Of a stretch of 64,000 nucleotides of DNA, positions 15,325-24,711 are shown in pieces. The stretch comes from Nitrospiraceae bacterium (GTDB taxonomy: Bacteria > Nitrospirota > Nitrospiria > Nitrospirales > Nitrospiraceae), in NCBI GenBank assembly GCA_035623075.1, contig DASPUC010000005.1, positions 43,501-107,500 of the forward strand, given 5' to 3'. A program made the translations under genes and the position numbers. A model generated the notes under the pieces. That model ran no database searches. It saw only the letters and a list, made by a program, of their open reading frames with translations, and was not told the DNA's origin. Position 1 is the stretch's first letter, and each line of letters starts with the position of its first letter.

Positions 15325-17010
15325 TTATCGTCTGGGCTTTGTTTCGGACAGAAGCTCAGCTGCCGTAGCTCGAACCTTTTGTGTGACAGTCTCGCCCCCC
15401 AACATCCGAGCGATCTCAGATTCTCGCCCAATGCCGCTAAGATTCCTTACGGACACTGTTGTCCGCTTGCGATTCTGCTCTTTTTCCACCACGAGATGGT
15501 GATCAGCCTGGGATGCCACTTGAGGAAGATGCGTGATGCAGAACACCTGGTGAAATGCGCCCAATCTTCTCAGTCTGGTTCCCAACGCCGCAGCGACGGA
15601 ACCACCAACACCAGAATCGATCTCGTCGAAAACCAAGACCGGCACCTGGTCCATCTCCGCCAAGATCGTTTTGAGGGCCAGCATGACTCTTGAGAGTTCC
15701 CCCCCGGAAGCCACACGAGCCAGGGGTTTCAGAGGCTCCCCTCGATTCGTTGAGATGAGAAACTCGACGCCATCGCGCCCATTCGGTCCCGCCGACTCGA
15801 GGGACTCTGCACTCGTCACAACGATGTCGAAGATTGCATGGTCCATCTTCAAAATGGCCAGTTCATCCTTCACGAGCGTTTTCATTCGTTTGGCAGCCTC
15901 GGCTCTTTTCTTGGAAAGCTGCAGTGCTAGCTCCCACAGGGATTGTCGGGCCCCTTCCAATTTCGCGGTCAGCCCTGAGAGGGTCTCATCGTGCGTCGCA
16001 ATGGCCTCCAATTCTCCCTTCACACGTTCACCGAATTCTACGACCGTTGCGATCGACCCTCCGTACTTCTTTTTTAACCGATGGATTAGATCGAGACGAT
16101 CCTCCAACAGCGTTTGGCGGCTCGGGTCGGATTCCAGATTTTTCATGTAGTCACGAAGCCGCCCGGCGAGATCCTTGAGCTGGATCATCGCCTCGGTCGC
16201 CGTCTGTTGGCAATCCTGCATCGCCACATCAGTATGGACCAGATCAGACAGAGCCCGACCGACTCTGGTCAAGTGACTGAGGGCACTTTGCTCATCACCT
16301 TGCAGCCCCTCATATGCGGTCTGCGCCAACTCCCCTAATCGACGGGCGTGCACTAGTCGTTGACGCTCAGTCTCCAAAAGTTCGTCCTCCCCTGGTTGCA
16401 ATCCCGCTTGATCAATCTCGTGATATTGGAACTGAAGTAACTCGGCACGGTGGGCACGATCGGTTGCTTCCACCTGAAAAGCTGCGACCTGAGTCTTCAA
16501 ATCGTTCCATATCCGAAAGGCCTGTTGGTAGCGCCCATGGAGGTCCAGCGTTCGCCCAAAGGCATCCAACGCGTCAAGCTGGGCACCATGGCTCAACAAT
16601 GATTGTTGTTCGTGCTGGCCGAGAATATCAACGAGGGTTCCTCCGAGATCTTCCAGCGTGCGAAGGGGACACAAGCTTCCGTTCACGAAGATGCGGTGAC
16701 GACCGGAACGGGAGAGGATGCGACGAAGAATCAGCTCCGTACCATTCGCTCCAACAAGTTCTTTTGCCCGCAACTGGTCAAGCAGCGGGTGTGACGAAGA
16801 TAACTGAAAGGCTGCCTCGAGAAATGCTTCTTCTTCACCCGAGCGGATTTGATCGGCCGAGGCTCGACCGCCAACCAACAAACCGATCGCATCGATGAGA
16901 AGAGACTTCCCGGCTCCGGTCTCGCCGGTCAGAACCGTATAGCCGGGCTGGAACTGAAGATTGAGTTGCTCGATCAGCGCGAAGTTGGCGATGCGCAACT
17001 CAGCAAGCAT
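15325..17010 (-). CDS. recN: DNA repair ATPase RecN
   Basis: 561 residues, full family length. It is an SMC-like protein: N-terminal Walker A GETGAGKS, the central coiled-coil part (about 160-350, for example LEDRLDLIHRLKKKYGG), then the ABC signature ASGGELSRVMLALK and Walker B VLVFDEIDSGVGG at the C-terminal half. RecN acts at double-strand breaks together with RecA. The start MLAELRIANFALIEQL is typical of the family. It lies downstream of trxA on the same strand with a 21-base gap, so it may be read with it. Confidence 0.96.
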   Translation of the reverse strand: MLAELRIANFALIEQLNLQFQPGYTVLTGETGAGKSLLIDAIGLLVGGRASADQIRSGEEEAFLEAAFQLSSSHPLLDQLRAKELVGANGTELILRRILSRSGRHRIFVNGSLCPLRTLEDLGGTLVDILGQHEQQSLLSHGAQLDALDAFGRTLDLHGRYQQAFRIWNDLKTQVAAFQVEATDRAHRAELLQFQYHEIDQAGLQPGEDELLETERQRLVHARRLGELAQTAYEGLQGDEQSALSHLTRVGRALSDLVHTDVAMQDCQQTATEAMIQLKDLAGRLRDYMKNLESDPSRQTLLEDRLDLIHRLKKKYGGSIATVVEFGERVKGELEAIATHDETLSGLTAKLEGARQSLWELALQLSKKRAEAAKRMKTLVKDELAILKMDHAIFDIVVTSAESLESAGPNGRDGVEFLISTNRGEPLKPLARVASGGELSRVMLALKTILAEMDQVPVLVFDEIDSGVGGSVAAALGTRLRRLGAFHQVFCITHLPQVASQADHHLVVEKEQNRKRTTVSVRNLSGIGRESEIARMLGGETVTQKVRATAAELLSETKPRR

Positions 17011-17031
17011 TGCGACGGATCATGACGCCCC

Positions 17032-17379
17032 TTACGCGGAACCGGCATGTTGCGCAAGCAGCGAATCGATGATTTCCTTGAATTGCCGTTTCGGCCTTGC
17101 CCCGACGAGCTTTTCCACGACTTGGCCGTTTCTGAAAAAGAGTATCGTCGGAATACTCATCACCTGGTATCGTCCAGCGATTTCAGGATTCTCATCGGTA
17201 TTCAGTTTGCGGACTTTCACCTTCCCAGCATACTCCTTGGCTAATTCATCGATGATCGGGGCCACCATTTGACAGGGGCCGCACCACACAGCCCAGAAAT
17301 CCACCAACACCAGTTCGGGAGCCTTCATGACCTCGGCATCCCAGGTTGTATCCTCGACCTTGATTGCGTCACCAGCCAC
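17032..17379 (-). CDS. trxA: Thioredoxin
   Basis: 115 residues from a GTG at 17379 with AAGGAGGAG placed just upstream; the frame is open further, but that part is not thioredoxin-like. The active site WCGPC lies in VDFWAVWCGPCQMVAP, with the cis-proline region YQVMSIPTILFF. It is a general cytoplasmic disulfide reductase, likely serving the BCP peroxiredoxin and ribonucleotide reductase encoded in this window. A promoter-like sequence precedes it. Confidence 0.95.
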   Translation of the reverse strand: MAGDAIKVEDTTWDAEVMKAPELVLVDFWAVWCGPCQMVAPIIDELAKEYAGKVKVRKLNTDENPEIAGRYQVMSIPTILFFRNGQVVEKLVGARPKRQFKEIIDSLLAQHAGSA

Positions 17380-17428
17380 GTTCCACTCCTCCTTCGAAAA
17401 AATTTCGTCGTCTAAAAGGGTGCTGCAT

Positions 17429-17456
17429 CGTATCCTAGCCATCTCCGGAGAGTCAA
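17429..17456 (-). promoter_or_regulatory. Possible sigma-70 promoter for trxA
   Basis: On the minus strand TTGACT (17456-17451), a 16-base gap, then GATACG (17434-17429), giving a leader of about 45 bases to the trxA GTG. Confidence 0.35.
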
Positions 17457-17462
17457 ATGAGG

Positions 17463-18059
17463 TCACCACCTCCATTCTGGAGGGACTCCAAACCACCAGC
17501 TCTCGGCGTGAGCTTTTCTCCAGGCCGTCTGCTGCGTCCACAGCCGTTTCACGAGCGCATCATCAAGCCGACTCGCCATCGCCGCGGTGAGATCCGCTTG
17601 TTTCTGCGCAGCGGACTGAATCACTTCCTTCGCGATTCTGGCCAAGACATCCGGTGGGTCAACAAGATCTTCAGGGCGACTGGAGACAAGATTTAAATAA
17701 AGGTGCTCCACCTGCACCCATTGGTCTGTCCTGGCCAGGAACTCTACATATGATTCAAGCGCCTGGTAGACATAGGTCAGATAGACATACCGTTCCACCG
17801 ACGGATGCTCGACAACATCACGCTGGCAGGCCTCAATCGCTCGCCGGAAGTCTCCTGCAGCCAAAAATACTTTCGCGCGCTGAAGGTTCCCCCCTCCCAC
17901 GTCCTCTCTTATCGAAACATCTGCCGAACTAACCTCCGAGGCGCACCCTATTAACAGGCAAAAGACGAAGACCTGGCCGACCGCAGCACCGGTCCTCCAT
18001 CGCGAGCATCGTGACATCGCTCTATAGCACCTACCCTCGCTCGATTCAAACCGACTCAT
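17463..18059 (-). CDS. Lipoprotein translationally coupled to lptD
   Basis: 198 residues. The ATG at 18059 overlaps the lptD stop as ATGA, so translation is coupled; an ATG at 18017 is the alternative. A hydrophobic stretch (GAAVGQVFVFCLLIGC) ends in a lipobox-like LIGC. The mature part is helical and TPR-like (NLQRAKVFLAAGDFRRAIEA, VYLTYVYQALESYVEFL), ending in Trp-rich ESWWFGVPPEWRW. I do not recognise a named family. Position suggests an outer-membrane lipoprotein working with LptD, but it does not resemble the LptE plug in the parts I can read. Confidence 0.75.
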   Translation of the reverse strand: MSRFESSEGRCYRAMSRCSRWRTGAAVGQVFVFCLLIGCASEVSSADVSIREDVGGGNLQRAKVFLAAGDFRRAIEACQRDVVEHPSVERYVYLTYVYQALESYVEFLARTDQWVQVEHLYLNLVSSRPEDLVDPPDVLARIAKEVIQSAAQKQADLTAAMASRLDDALVKRLWTQQTAWRKAHAESWWFGVPPEWRW

Positions 18060-20515
18060 CGGCCGACTACCCCACTTTGCGGCGGAATGCTCGACAACGG
18101 AAATCCGTACGGTCCTCCCGGAGCGGCCCATGGCAATCCTTTCTCACCGATCAGCAAGGGGCTTAGAATGCTTCTCAACACATTCGTCCCGAAGTTTTCC
18201 GTCCATCCGATTCCCGTCAGGTTCAGCATAAAGTTATACTGCTGCCGATCCGGAAACTGGAGATAGTAGATCCCCAGCGACCAACACTTACACGGGTTTT
18301 GATACAGCCCCACGATGTCCAGTTCGGGAACGGTTCCGGTCTGGATGTTGTAATACGCCTTGGCTCCTATCGTCCAACCCCATGGGGTTCGAAACGCTCC
18401 GCCAGTCGTGAGAAACTCGACTTCACCGGTCGGGGCAAACACTTGGTTGAATGAAATCGGATTCCACAGGTCACCCCGTTGCACACGATTGCCACCATTC
18501 GTAAATCGTTGCCCGACTTCCAAATACCAATCATTCGACTGTTGGACGCGCAGATCGGTGTTCCACTGAGTGAACGATCCAGTGTAGGGACTCAAAAATC
18601 CGTCGAGGACGAGATATTGATTGATGGGAGGCCGTTGCCCCGGAGCTGGCCCACCTCCCCGAGTAAGCGCCGTGCCCGCTAGCTGGGCTTGAGTATACTG
18701 AGGAGACGTATTCCCGATGACAGCCCGCATCCAGAGATCGGACAATTTTTTCCCATCGACTGACACAGTCGCCGGCTGCAACGGTTGAGTTATGGTACCC
18801 ACAAGAGGCTGAACGCCTGGCGTAAAGTTTGTCGCCTGCGTTTGAATCCCTCCCACGTGATAACTCTGCGCTAGAGTTAGATCTAGCCAGTTGAAACTGC
18901 TACCACCGTCCTGCTCCAAGACACGATTCCGGAGCGAATAGGTCAACAGATTTTTCTTGGGAAGGTTATCTACCTGGTCAATCTGCGTGATCTGCGATTG
19001 ATCGGTTGGCGGCACATATTCGTAGATCACGCTCGGCTCGATTGTATGGAGAAAGGATCCTCCCTCGCTCGCGCCGAATTGGCGACTCAATTTCGAAGCG
19101 GCATCCAGCGCCGCCCAAAAGGTCTCACGATGCTGACTCTGCACAGTGTCAACTCCCCTCGTATAGTACACCTCACGAAATTTTACTTGAGGCGTTAGGC
19201 CAACCATGTGACCGAAATCAATCACGTCGGTCGACAATCCCGGCACGAGGTCAAGACGATTCTGCTGAAACCCCTCGGTCCGGTAGAAGTTTACAGCGCT
19301 TGTCTCACCGCCGAATAGCAAAGGAGAGTTCAATAGTGACAGATAGGGCAAGGAGTATCCGATTTCCGGCAGCCGTTGAAAGGTATCGACCCCTCCCTGC
19401 TCGAGAGGTTGTAGGTAGTTGCTCCAGAGATACAGATTCCCTGTGGTGAACCGTTGATTGGCTAAGAGGTTCGATTCCAAACTGGGAAGCGCCCGTTGAA
19501 CACCCGAATTGCTCAACTGCTGGAGGACGTTTGGGTCTGTCACGAAATTGGCCTGCAATCGCAACAACAAGTCCGGATTAAATTGTTGAGTATGACTCCC
19601 GGTAATCACTGCTCTGGTCTGAGTCGCTCCTCCACCTTGCTGATCCACGCCTGACACGTTCGGCAGTTGCGTCTGCTGGAGTAAATTCACATACCATTGT
19701 CCTTTCGACTGCCGATCCAACATGTAACGATACGACGCCTCACTCCCATACCCGAGCTTGGAGTAATAGTAGGGTGCGAGGGTCAAGTCTTGGCTAGGAT
19801 TAATCGCCCAGTAATAGCTACCTTGTGCGTTAAACCCAAACCGATTGTCATATAGTATTTGAGGAATCAAGAAACCGCTGCGTCGATTCGAAAGCGGGTA
19901 GGTCATAGTAGGGATCGGAACGAGAGGAACGTCCATTACACAGAGCCACGTCCCTGTAAAGGCCACATGATCTCCAGCCTCCAGATCAAGGTCCTTGAAT
20001 TGGAACCTCCAGGCCGGCACCTCTCCCTGCTGCGCGTCGCAGTTGGTGAACGTCCCTTCTTTCACTCGATAGTGGTCTTCGGAAAAGCGCTGGAGTAGAC
20101 GTCCCGTGACAAATGAATTCGATGCCGGGACGTGGAGTTGACCATTCGTCACAACACCCGCTTCGGTGTTTACATTCAGTTCAAGGCGGTCGGTGACGAG
20201 GTCCGCCTTAGGGTCTGTGAGGTGGACATGGCCCGTCGCAATCAGCACGCCGGGAAGGGCTTGAATGATGATGTGATCAGCCGTCAGATGAAGCGTGCCT
20301 TGATCGACAACGACAGTGCCGTCGGCCTCATAGACTTCTTGGTTCTGCAAATAATCGATGCGCTCTGCGCGAACGTCCAGCGGCAACGGCCCAGATGAGG
20401 GGGGAGACCCTACAGCAACCTGCGTGCGCTCCGCCAATCCCGGAGCTGGAATAAGCAATCCCGCGATCACCAGGCCCAGAAGATAGCCCCGCATCCGAAC
20501 GAGGACACCGGCCAT
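18056..20515 (-). CDS. lptD: LPS-assembly protein LptD
   Basis: 819 residues from an ATG one base after the folC stop. After a signal peptide (GYLLGLVIAGLLIPAPGLAE), residues 45-160 are the OstA/LptA-like jellyroll (LDVRAERIDYLQNQEVYEADG). The rest is the outer-membrane beta-barrel with the family blocks YYWAINPSQDLTLAPYY and YSLRNRVLEQDGGSSFNWLDL. It inserts lipopolysaccharide into the outer leaflet, so the organism should have LPS. It sits between folC and a coupled lipoprotein gene in one minus-strand run. A cysteine pair near the C-terminus (NPCKCWSLGIYYLQF) is in the place where LptD forms disulfides. Confidence 0.94.
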   Translation of the reverse strand: MAGVLVRMRGYLLGLVIAGLLIPAPGLAERTQVAVGSPPSSGPLPLDVRAERIDYLQNQEVYEADGTVVVDQGTLHLTADHIIIQALPGVLIATGHVHLTDPKADLVTDRLELNVNTEAGVVTNGQLHVPASNSFVTGRLLQRFSEDHYRVKEGTFTNCDAQQGEVPAWRFQFKDLDLEAGDHVAFTGTWLCVMDVPLVPIPTMTYPLSNRRSGFLIPQILYDNRFGFNAQGSYYWAINPSQDLTLAPYYYSKLGYGSEASYRYMLDRQSKGQWYVNLLQQTQLPNVSGVDQQGGGATQTRAVITGSHTQQFNPDLLLRLQANFVTDPNVLQQLSNSGVQRALPSLESNLLANQRFTTGNLYLWSNYLQPLEQGGVDTFQRLPEIGYSLPYLSLLNSPLLFGGETSAVNFYRTEGFQQNRLDLVPGLSTDVIDFGHMVGLTPQVKFREVYYTRGVDTVQSQHRETFWAALDAASKLSRQFGASEGGSFLHTIEPSVIYEYVPPTDQSQITQIDQVDNLPKKNLLTYSLRNRVLEQDGGSSFNWLDLTLAQSYHVGGIQTQATNFTPGVQPLVGTITQPLQPATVSVDGKKLSDLWMRAVIGNTSPQYTQAQLAGTALTRGGGPAPGQRPPINQYLVLDGFLSPYTGSFTQWNTDLRVQQSNDWYLEVGQRFTNGGNRVQRGDLWNPISFNQVFAPTGEVEFLTTGGAFRTPWGWTIGAKAYYNIQTGTVPELDIVGLYQNPCKCWSLGIYYLQFPDRQQYNFMLNLTGIGWTENFGTNVLRSILSPLLIGEKGLPWAAPGGPYGFPLSSIPPQSGVVGR

Positions 20516-20516
20516 C

Positions 20517-21812
20517 TCAACCCCGGACTGGTGAAAGCCCACAACCGCGGTAGATTGCCGTTACCTCTCCCACGAGCATCAATGAACCTGTCACGCAGAT
20601 TACGTCGTCCGGGCCAGCCAATCGCTTTGCCAGCGCAAGCGCATCGGCTGGTACCGGTGCCTCATGGAAAGAGGGCAGCCAGTCCTGCAGCGCAACGCGG
20701 AGTTCTGGGACGGTTGCGGATCGAGGAAGATCGGCTTGGGTTACCACCACTTCTCCGACGAGAGGTCGGAGCGGCATGAGAAAGCCCCGATGGTTCTTAT
20801 CCCGCATCATTCCGAACACCAAAATGAGCCGTCCCCGAGGTCTCTCCCGCAACATCTCGCCCAACGAGTCCGCTAAAACAGCCGCTGCAGCGGGATTGTG
20901 GGCTCCGTCCAGCACGACGGTTGGACATCGCTCCACAATCTCAAGACGGCCTTCCCATTTGACCGAACGCAACCCCTCTCGAACTGCGTCATCTGAGACA
21001 GGAAATCCCTCCCCCTCAGCGGCCTCTAACAGGGCCGTCGCAGAGGCAGCGTTATCCAGTTGGTGCCGACCTGCTAATGGGCAGGTGAGTCCTGCTCGAC
21101 ACCTGTTGGCACCCTGATAGTCAAACCAGCTGGTCGACGACCCAATGGTCCGAAAATCACGGTTCAGTCGACGCAATGGAGCCTGTCGTTCCCTAGCAAT
21201 CCGTTCGATGGTCTGCTCGGCTTCCTCGTCCAGCCGCCCCACAACGACCGGGATTCTCGATTTAATGATCCCGGCTTTTTCCGCTGCGATCGACGCCAGA
21301 GTCTTACCGAGATATTCCTGGTGATCCAGCGCGATGGTGGTAATGGCACATGCAGCCGGCTGCACAATGTTCGTAGCGTCAAACCGTCCACCGAGCCCGA
21401 CCTCCACAACGGCCACATCAATGGAAGAATCGGCAAAGTATTGGAAGGCCATCGCCGTCGTACATTCGAAAAAGGTTGGTGACAGATCTTGCCGGCACAC
21501 ATCGCGAATCTGCTGAGTGAGGTGGGAGACGCACCCTTCATCGATCATCGTCCCGTTCACGCGAATTCGTTCTCGAAAGTCCACAAGATGAGGAGAGGTG
21601 TAGAGCCCGACCCGGAATCCACCGGCCTGCAAGACTGCCGCGGTCATGGCCGCGGTCGAACCTTTCCCGTTTGTCCCTGCTATGTGTAACGCGCGAAACC
21701 GTCTGTGCGGCGAATCCAGTCGCGCCATCAGTGCCGCCATCGTCTCAAGTCCCAGCTTGATACCATGCTTCTGCAAACTATAGAGGTAGGCGATGGCGGC
21801 CGAATAAGTCAT
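20517..21812 (-). CDS. folC: Folylpolyglutamate/dihydrofolate synthase
   Basis: 431 residues. N-terminal Mur-ligase-like ATP-binding domain with the P-loop HIAGTNGKGSTAAM and the family block YTSPHLVDFRERIRVNG; the second domain carries LDGAHNPAAA. It adds glutamate to dihydropteroate and folates. It lies downstream of accD, an order often seen in bacteria. A FolB enzyme of the same pathway is encoded at 26069. Confidence 0.95.
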   Translation of the reverse strand: MTYSAAIAYLYSLQKHGIKLGLETMAALMARLDSPHRRFRALHIAGTNGKGSTAAMTAAVLQAGGFRVGLYTSPHLVDFRERIRVNGTMIDEGCVSHLTQQIRDVCRQDLSPTFFECTTAMAFQYFADSSIDVAVVEVGLGGRFDATNIVQPAACAITTIALDHQEYLGKTLASIAAEKAGIIKSRIPVVVGRLDEEAEQTIERIARERQAPLRRLNRDFRTIGSSTSWFDYQGANRCRAGLTCPLAGRHQLDNAASATALLEAAEGEGFPVSDDAVREGLRSVKWEGRLEIVERCPTVVLDGAHNPAAAAVLADSLGEMLRERPRGRLILVFGMMRDKNHRGFLMPLRPLVGEVVVTQADLPRSATVPELRVALQDWLPSFHEAPVPADALALAKRLAGPDDVICVTGSLMLVGEVTAIYRGCGLSPVRG

Positions 21813-21835
21813 GCTGTGTGAAGAGGAACGAGGAA

Positions 21836-22672
21836 CTAGAAATGACTGACGAGGGTGCTGACAGTTTCTTTCAGCTGCTTCCGCTCGACGATCATATCGA
21901 TCATGCCATGTTCCAGCAGAAACTCGGCGCGCTGGAACTGATCCGGCAACTGCTGTTTGATCGTCTGCTCGATGACACGAGGACCGGCAAATCCGATCAA
22001 CGCTTTCGGCTCAGCAATAATGACGTCGCCCAACATCGCAATGCTTGCTGTCACTCCACCGAACGTGGGATCGGCCAACAAGCATATAAGGGGCAACTTG
22101 GCTTCGCCGAGTTTTGCCACAGCTGCGGAGGTTTTCGCCATTTGCATCAACGACAAGATTCCCTCTTGCATGCGAGCCCCGCCGGATGCCGTAACCAGAA
22201 TCACCGGGAGTCTAGCGTCGAGTGCGCGATCAATGGCACGACATATCTTCTCGCCGACGACCGATCCCATGCTCCCACCCATGAACCCGAAATCGAACAC
22301 GCACAATACAACACGGCGGCCGTTGATGTGGCCTTCACCGATTACCATCGCATCTTTCCGACCGGTTTTTTCTTGTTGGGCCTTCACACGATCCTTGTAG
22401 GGTTTCGTATCATGGAAATTGAGGGGGTCCTGCGGACCAAGTTCCACGTCCCACTCCTTAAACGTCCCGAGGTCGACTAACAGTGCGACCCGTTCCATCA
22501 CTGAAATCGGAAAGTGATACTCGCACTTCGGACAAACTTTATTGTTCCGCTCTACTTCTTTGCGATAGACGATCTCACGACAGTGGTTGCACTTCAGCCA
22601 CATGCCTTCAGCGACCTTGGAGCGCTTGGGAGGTTCCGTCTCAGTGCCTTTTTGCTTCTTGAACCAGGCCAT
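21836..22672 (-). CDS. accD: Acetyl-CoA carboxylase carboxyltransferase beta subunit
   Basis: 278 residues, usual length. The N-terminal zinc ribbon has its four cysteines in CNHC and CPKC (about 28-50). The crotonase-like carboxyltransferase core follows with [28 protein letters not shown] and [11 protein letters not shown]. With AccA it transfers carboxyl from biotin to acetyl-CoA in the first step of fatty-acid synthesis. The stop is 23 bases before folC, suggesting one transcript. Confidence 0.97.
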   Translation of the reverse strand: MAWFKKQKGTETEPPKRSKVAEGMWLKCNHCREIVYRKEVERNNKVCPKCEYHFPISVMERVALLVDLGTFKEWDVELGPQDPLNFHDTKPYKDRVKAQQEKTGRKDAMVIGEGHINGRRVVLCVFDFGFMGGSMGSVVGEKICRAIDRALDARLPVILVTASGGARMQEGILSLMQMAKTSAAVAKLGEAKLPLICLLADPTFGGVTASIAMLGDVIIAEPKALIGFAGPRVIEQTIKQQLPDQFQRAEFLLEHGMIDMIVERKQLKETVSTLVSHF

Positions 22673-22824
22673 CGTCCTTTCCTCTCACTTAACCGTCAAC
22701 AATCGACCGACATTCCTTCACAGGGACGTTCTGTTCTACACTCAGCTTGCCCACGCTGTGGAGAATAACATACCGTCCTTGAGGACGCACGAGGATTTCC
22801 GAGAACAGACCATGCCTGGCTTCG

Positions 22825-23532
22825 TCACAGCAGATGGTTGCCAGAAACAATCTGCATCATAATGGCGATGCCGAGCCCGATACTGCTGAGACTAGCCAGC
22901 CCTTGCACTGCGAAGAAGACCTGTCGTCCGACAGACAGAGACCACAAGACCGGGACCGAGATTGCGAGGCCGATGAGCATCATGCCGAGAATGGACCCCA
23001 CTCCGAAGACGGCTATATAGAGCATCCCGGCTGTCATGCTCTTGGCTGTGGCAAGCACCACAAGCAACAACGCCGCCGACCCGGCGAGACCATGGATCAT
23101 GCCGATACAGAGCGGCTGGATGGAATCTCGCAACCAATGCGGATGACGGTGATCGGCATTGAGGTGGTGACTATGCAGGTGGAGATGTTGTTCACCATCG
23201 TGTTCGTGCTGATGGAAATGCCATCGCTCTTTGGAAAGCTTGAAAGCAAGCACGGACCCTAGAACGAACAGCATCACGCCGACTCCGAACTCGGCTGTGC
23301 GGGCAAGGAACTCAGGAATCTCAACCCGCAACGCCAGCACGACGGCCCCGACCAGCAGCAGGATAAGTGTGTGCCCGAGTCCCCAACTGAACCCAATGAT
23401 GCCGGACGCCCGCATGGAGGGCCTCCGTGCAAGGATTGTCGAAACTGCCGCGATATGGTCTGTATCGAGCGCGTGCCTAAGCCCGAGCACAAAGCCTAAT
23501 CCGAGAATGGTCACTATTTCTGTATCAGACAT
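22825..23532 (-). CDS. NiCoT/UreH-type nickel (cobalt) transporter
   Basis: 235 residues from the ATG at 23532; the frame is open further upstream but overlaps moaA. Residues 16-26, RHALDTDHIAA, contain the HX4DH signature of nickel/cobalt transporters, with the second block GFSWGLGHTLILLL. Six hydrophobic segments are visible. A histidine-rich loop near residues 105-130 (HQHEHDGEQHLHLHSHH) probably binds the metal. It should import Ni or Co across the inner membrane; cobalt would suit the B12-dependent ribonucleotide reductase at 33640, nickel a urease or hydrogenase elsewhere (inference). It follows moaA by 56 bases on the same strand. Confidence 0.85.
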   Translation of the reverse strand: MSDTEIVTILGLGFVLGLRHALDTDHIAAVSTILARRPSMRASGIIGFSWGLGHTLILLLVGAVVLALRVEIPEFLARTAEFGVGVMLFVLGSVLAFKLSKERWHFHQHEHDGEQHLHLHSHHLNADHRHPHWLRDSIQPLCIGMIHGLAGSAALLLVVLATAKSMTAGMLYIAVFGVGSILGMMLIGLAISVPVLWSLSVGRQVFFAVQGLASLSSIGLGIAIMMQIVSGNHLL

Positions 23533-23588
23533 GAACAAACACGGTTCGGTAAGGAGCGGATTGATTCCTCGAAAGGAGCCCCCGCACG

Positions 23589-24665
23589 TCACCCCCCTCG
23601 TGCGTGCATTTCGAGGTGCGGATCTTCGCGAAGCCGATCGATCCCGATCAAGCCACCATCCCGTAGCCCAACCGGTTCCAGGGCCTTGCGTGCTTCGGCG
23701 CCTCGATCGCGGCGACCTTCCCATCCCGCCCTGATGATCGCCCGCATGTCCTCAGGCGAGACCCCGGCCCGTAACGGTTTTCTGAGATCAGTGCCGACCG
23801 TAGCATAGAGGCAGAGATACCACATCCCGTCTGCCGTCACGCGGCTTCGGTCGCATGTCGAACAGAACGGGGTCGTTGTTGACGGAATGATGCCGAATAC
23901 GGTTCCGTCGGGGAGTTGAAACCGTTGAGCCGGAGCGGAGCCACGTTCCGGCAGAGGTTCGATGTGGCCGTAATGCTTGCCGAGAATCTGCAGCATCGCA
24001 GCGCGCGATAAGACCTTATCGAGCGACCAGTCATTGGCCCCACCGACATCCATATACTCGATAAACCGTATTTCTGCCCGATAATGCTTGGCGAATTCGA
24101 TGAGTTGAACGAGTTCGTCGTCATTGAACCCGTGAATGGCAACGGTATCGAGCTTCAATCCCGTAAACCCAACGCGACCAACCGACTCGATGCCCTCCAA
24201 TACGCGGGCATATTCATCGCGACGCGTCAGCTGACGAAATCTCTCAGGGCGCAACGTGTCCAAACTCACGGTGATACGATGCAATCCTGCGTCATACAAG
24301 TCCTGGGCTTGATCGGCAAGAAGGATTCCGTTTGTGGTCAACGCAATGTCCATAATCTTCCGGTTTTGCATCAGGAGCCGAACCAATCGTGGGAGGTCGC
24401 GCCGGAGCAGCGGTTCCCCGCCCGTCAAGCGAACCCGATCCACGCCCACATCCGTAAAATAGTCCGTTAACGTGGCCATCTCCTCAAACGTGAGTACATC
24501 TTCCCGCGGCAGCCAGACATACTCCTCCTCCGGCATACAGTACTGACAGCGCAGATTGCATCGGTCCGTCACGGAGAGGCGTAGACTCTTGAGCGGCCGG
24601 CCGAACATATCAGTAGCGGGGAGGAAGGAAGGATCGACCGCTGATTGGTTACTCATTGATTGCAT
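23589..24665 (-). CDS. moaA: GTP 3',8-cyclase (molybdopterin step 1)
   Basis: 358 residues. Radical SAM cluster motif CNLRCQYC, then the second Fe-S site with CSTCDRSRVTADGMWYLC. The C-terminus ends in a double glycine (HARGG), which is essential in MoaA. With MoaC it makes cyclic pyranopterin monophosphate from GTP. The start may be the ATG at 24665 or the one at 24656; neither has a clear ribosome site. It is the third gene of the moaC, moaD-E, moaA run. Confidence 0.96.
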   Translation of the reverse strand: MQSMSNQSAVDPSFLPATDMFGRPLKSLRLSVTDRCNLRCQYCMPEEEYVWLPREDVLTFEEMATLTDYFTDVGVDRVRLTGGEPLLRRDLPRLVRLLMQNRKIMDIALTTNGILLADQAQDLYDAGLHRITVSLDTLRPERFRQLTRRDEYARVLEGIESVGRVGFTGLKLDTVAIHGFNDDELVQLIEFAKHYRAEIRFIEYMDVGGANDWSLDKVLSRAAMLQILGKHYGHIEPLPERGSAPAQRFQLPDGTVFGIIPSTTTPFCSTCDRSRVTADGMWYLCLYATVGTDLRKPLRAGVSPEDMRAIIRAGWEGRRDRGAEARKALEPVGLRDGGLIGIDRLREDPHLEMHARGG

Positions 24666-24711
24666 GGCTGTTCATAAACGAATTACGCTTCACGAGCGAC
24701 ATCTCAGCACA

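Noticed and set aside
23150..23225. Dense histidine codons, considered as a separate metal-binding peptide
   Set aside because: It is an internal loop of the nickel transporter, in frame with no start or stop.
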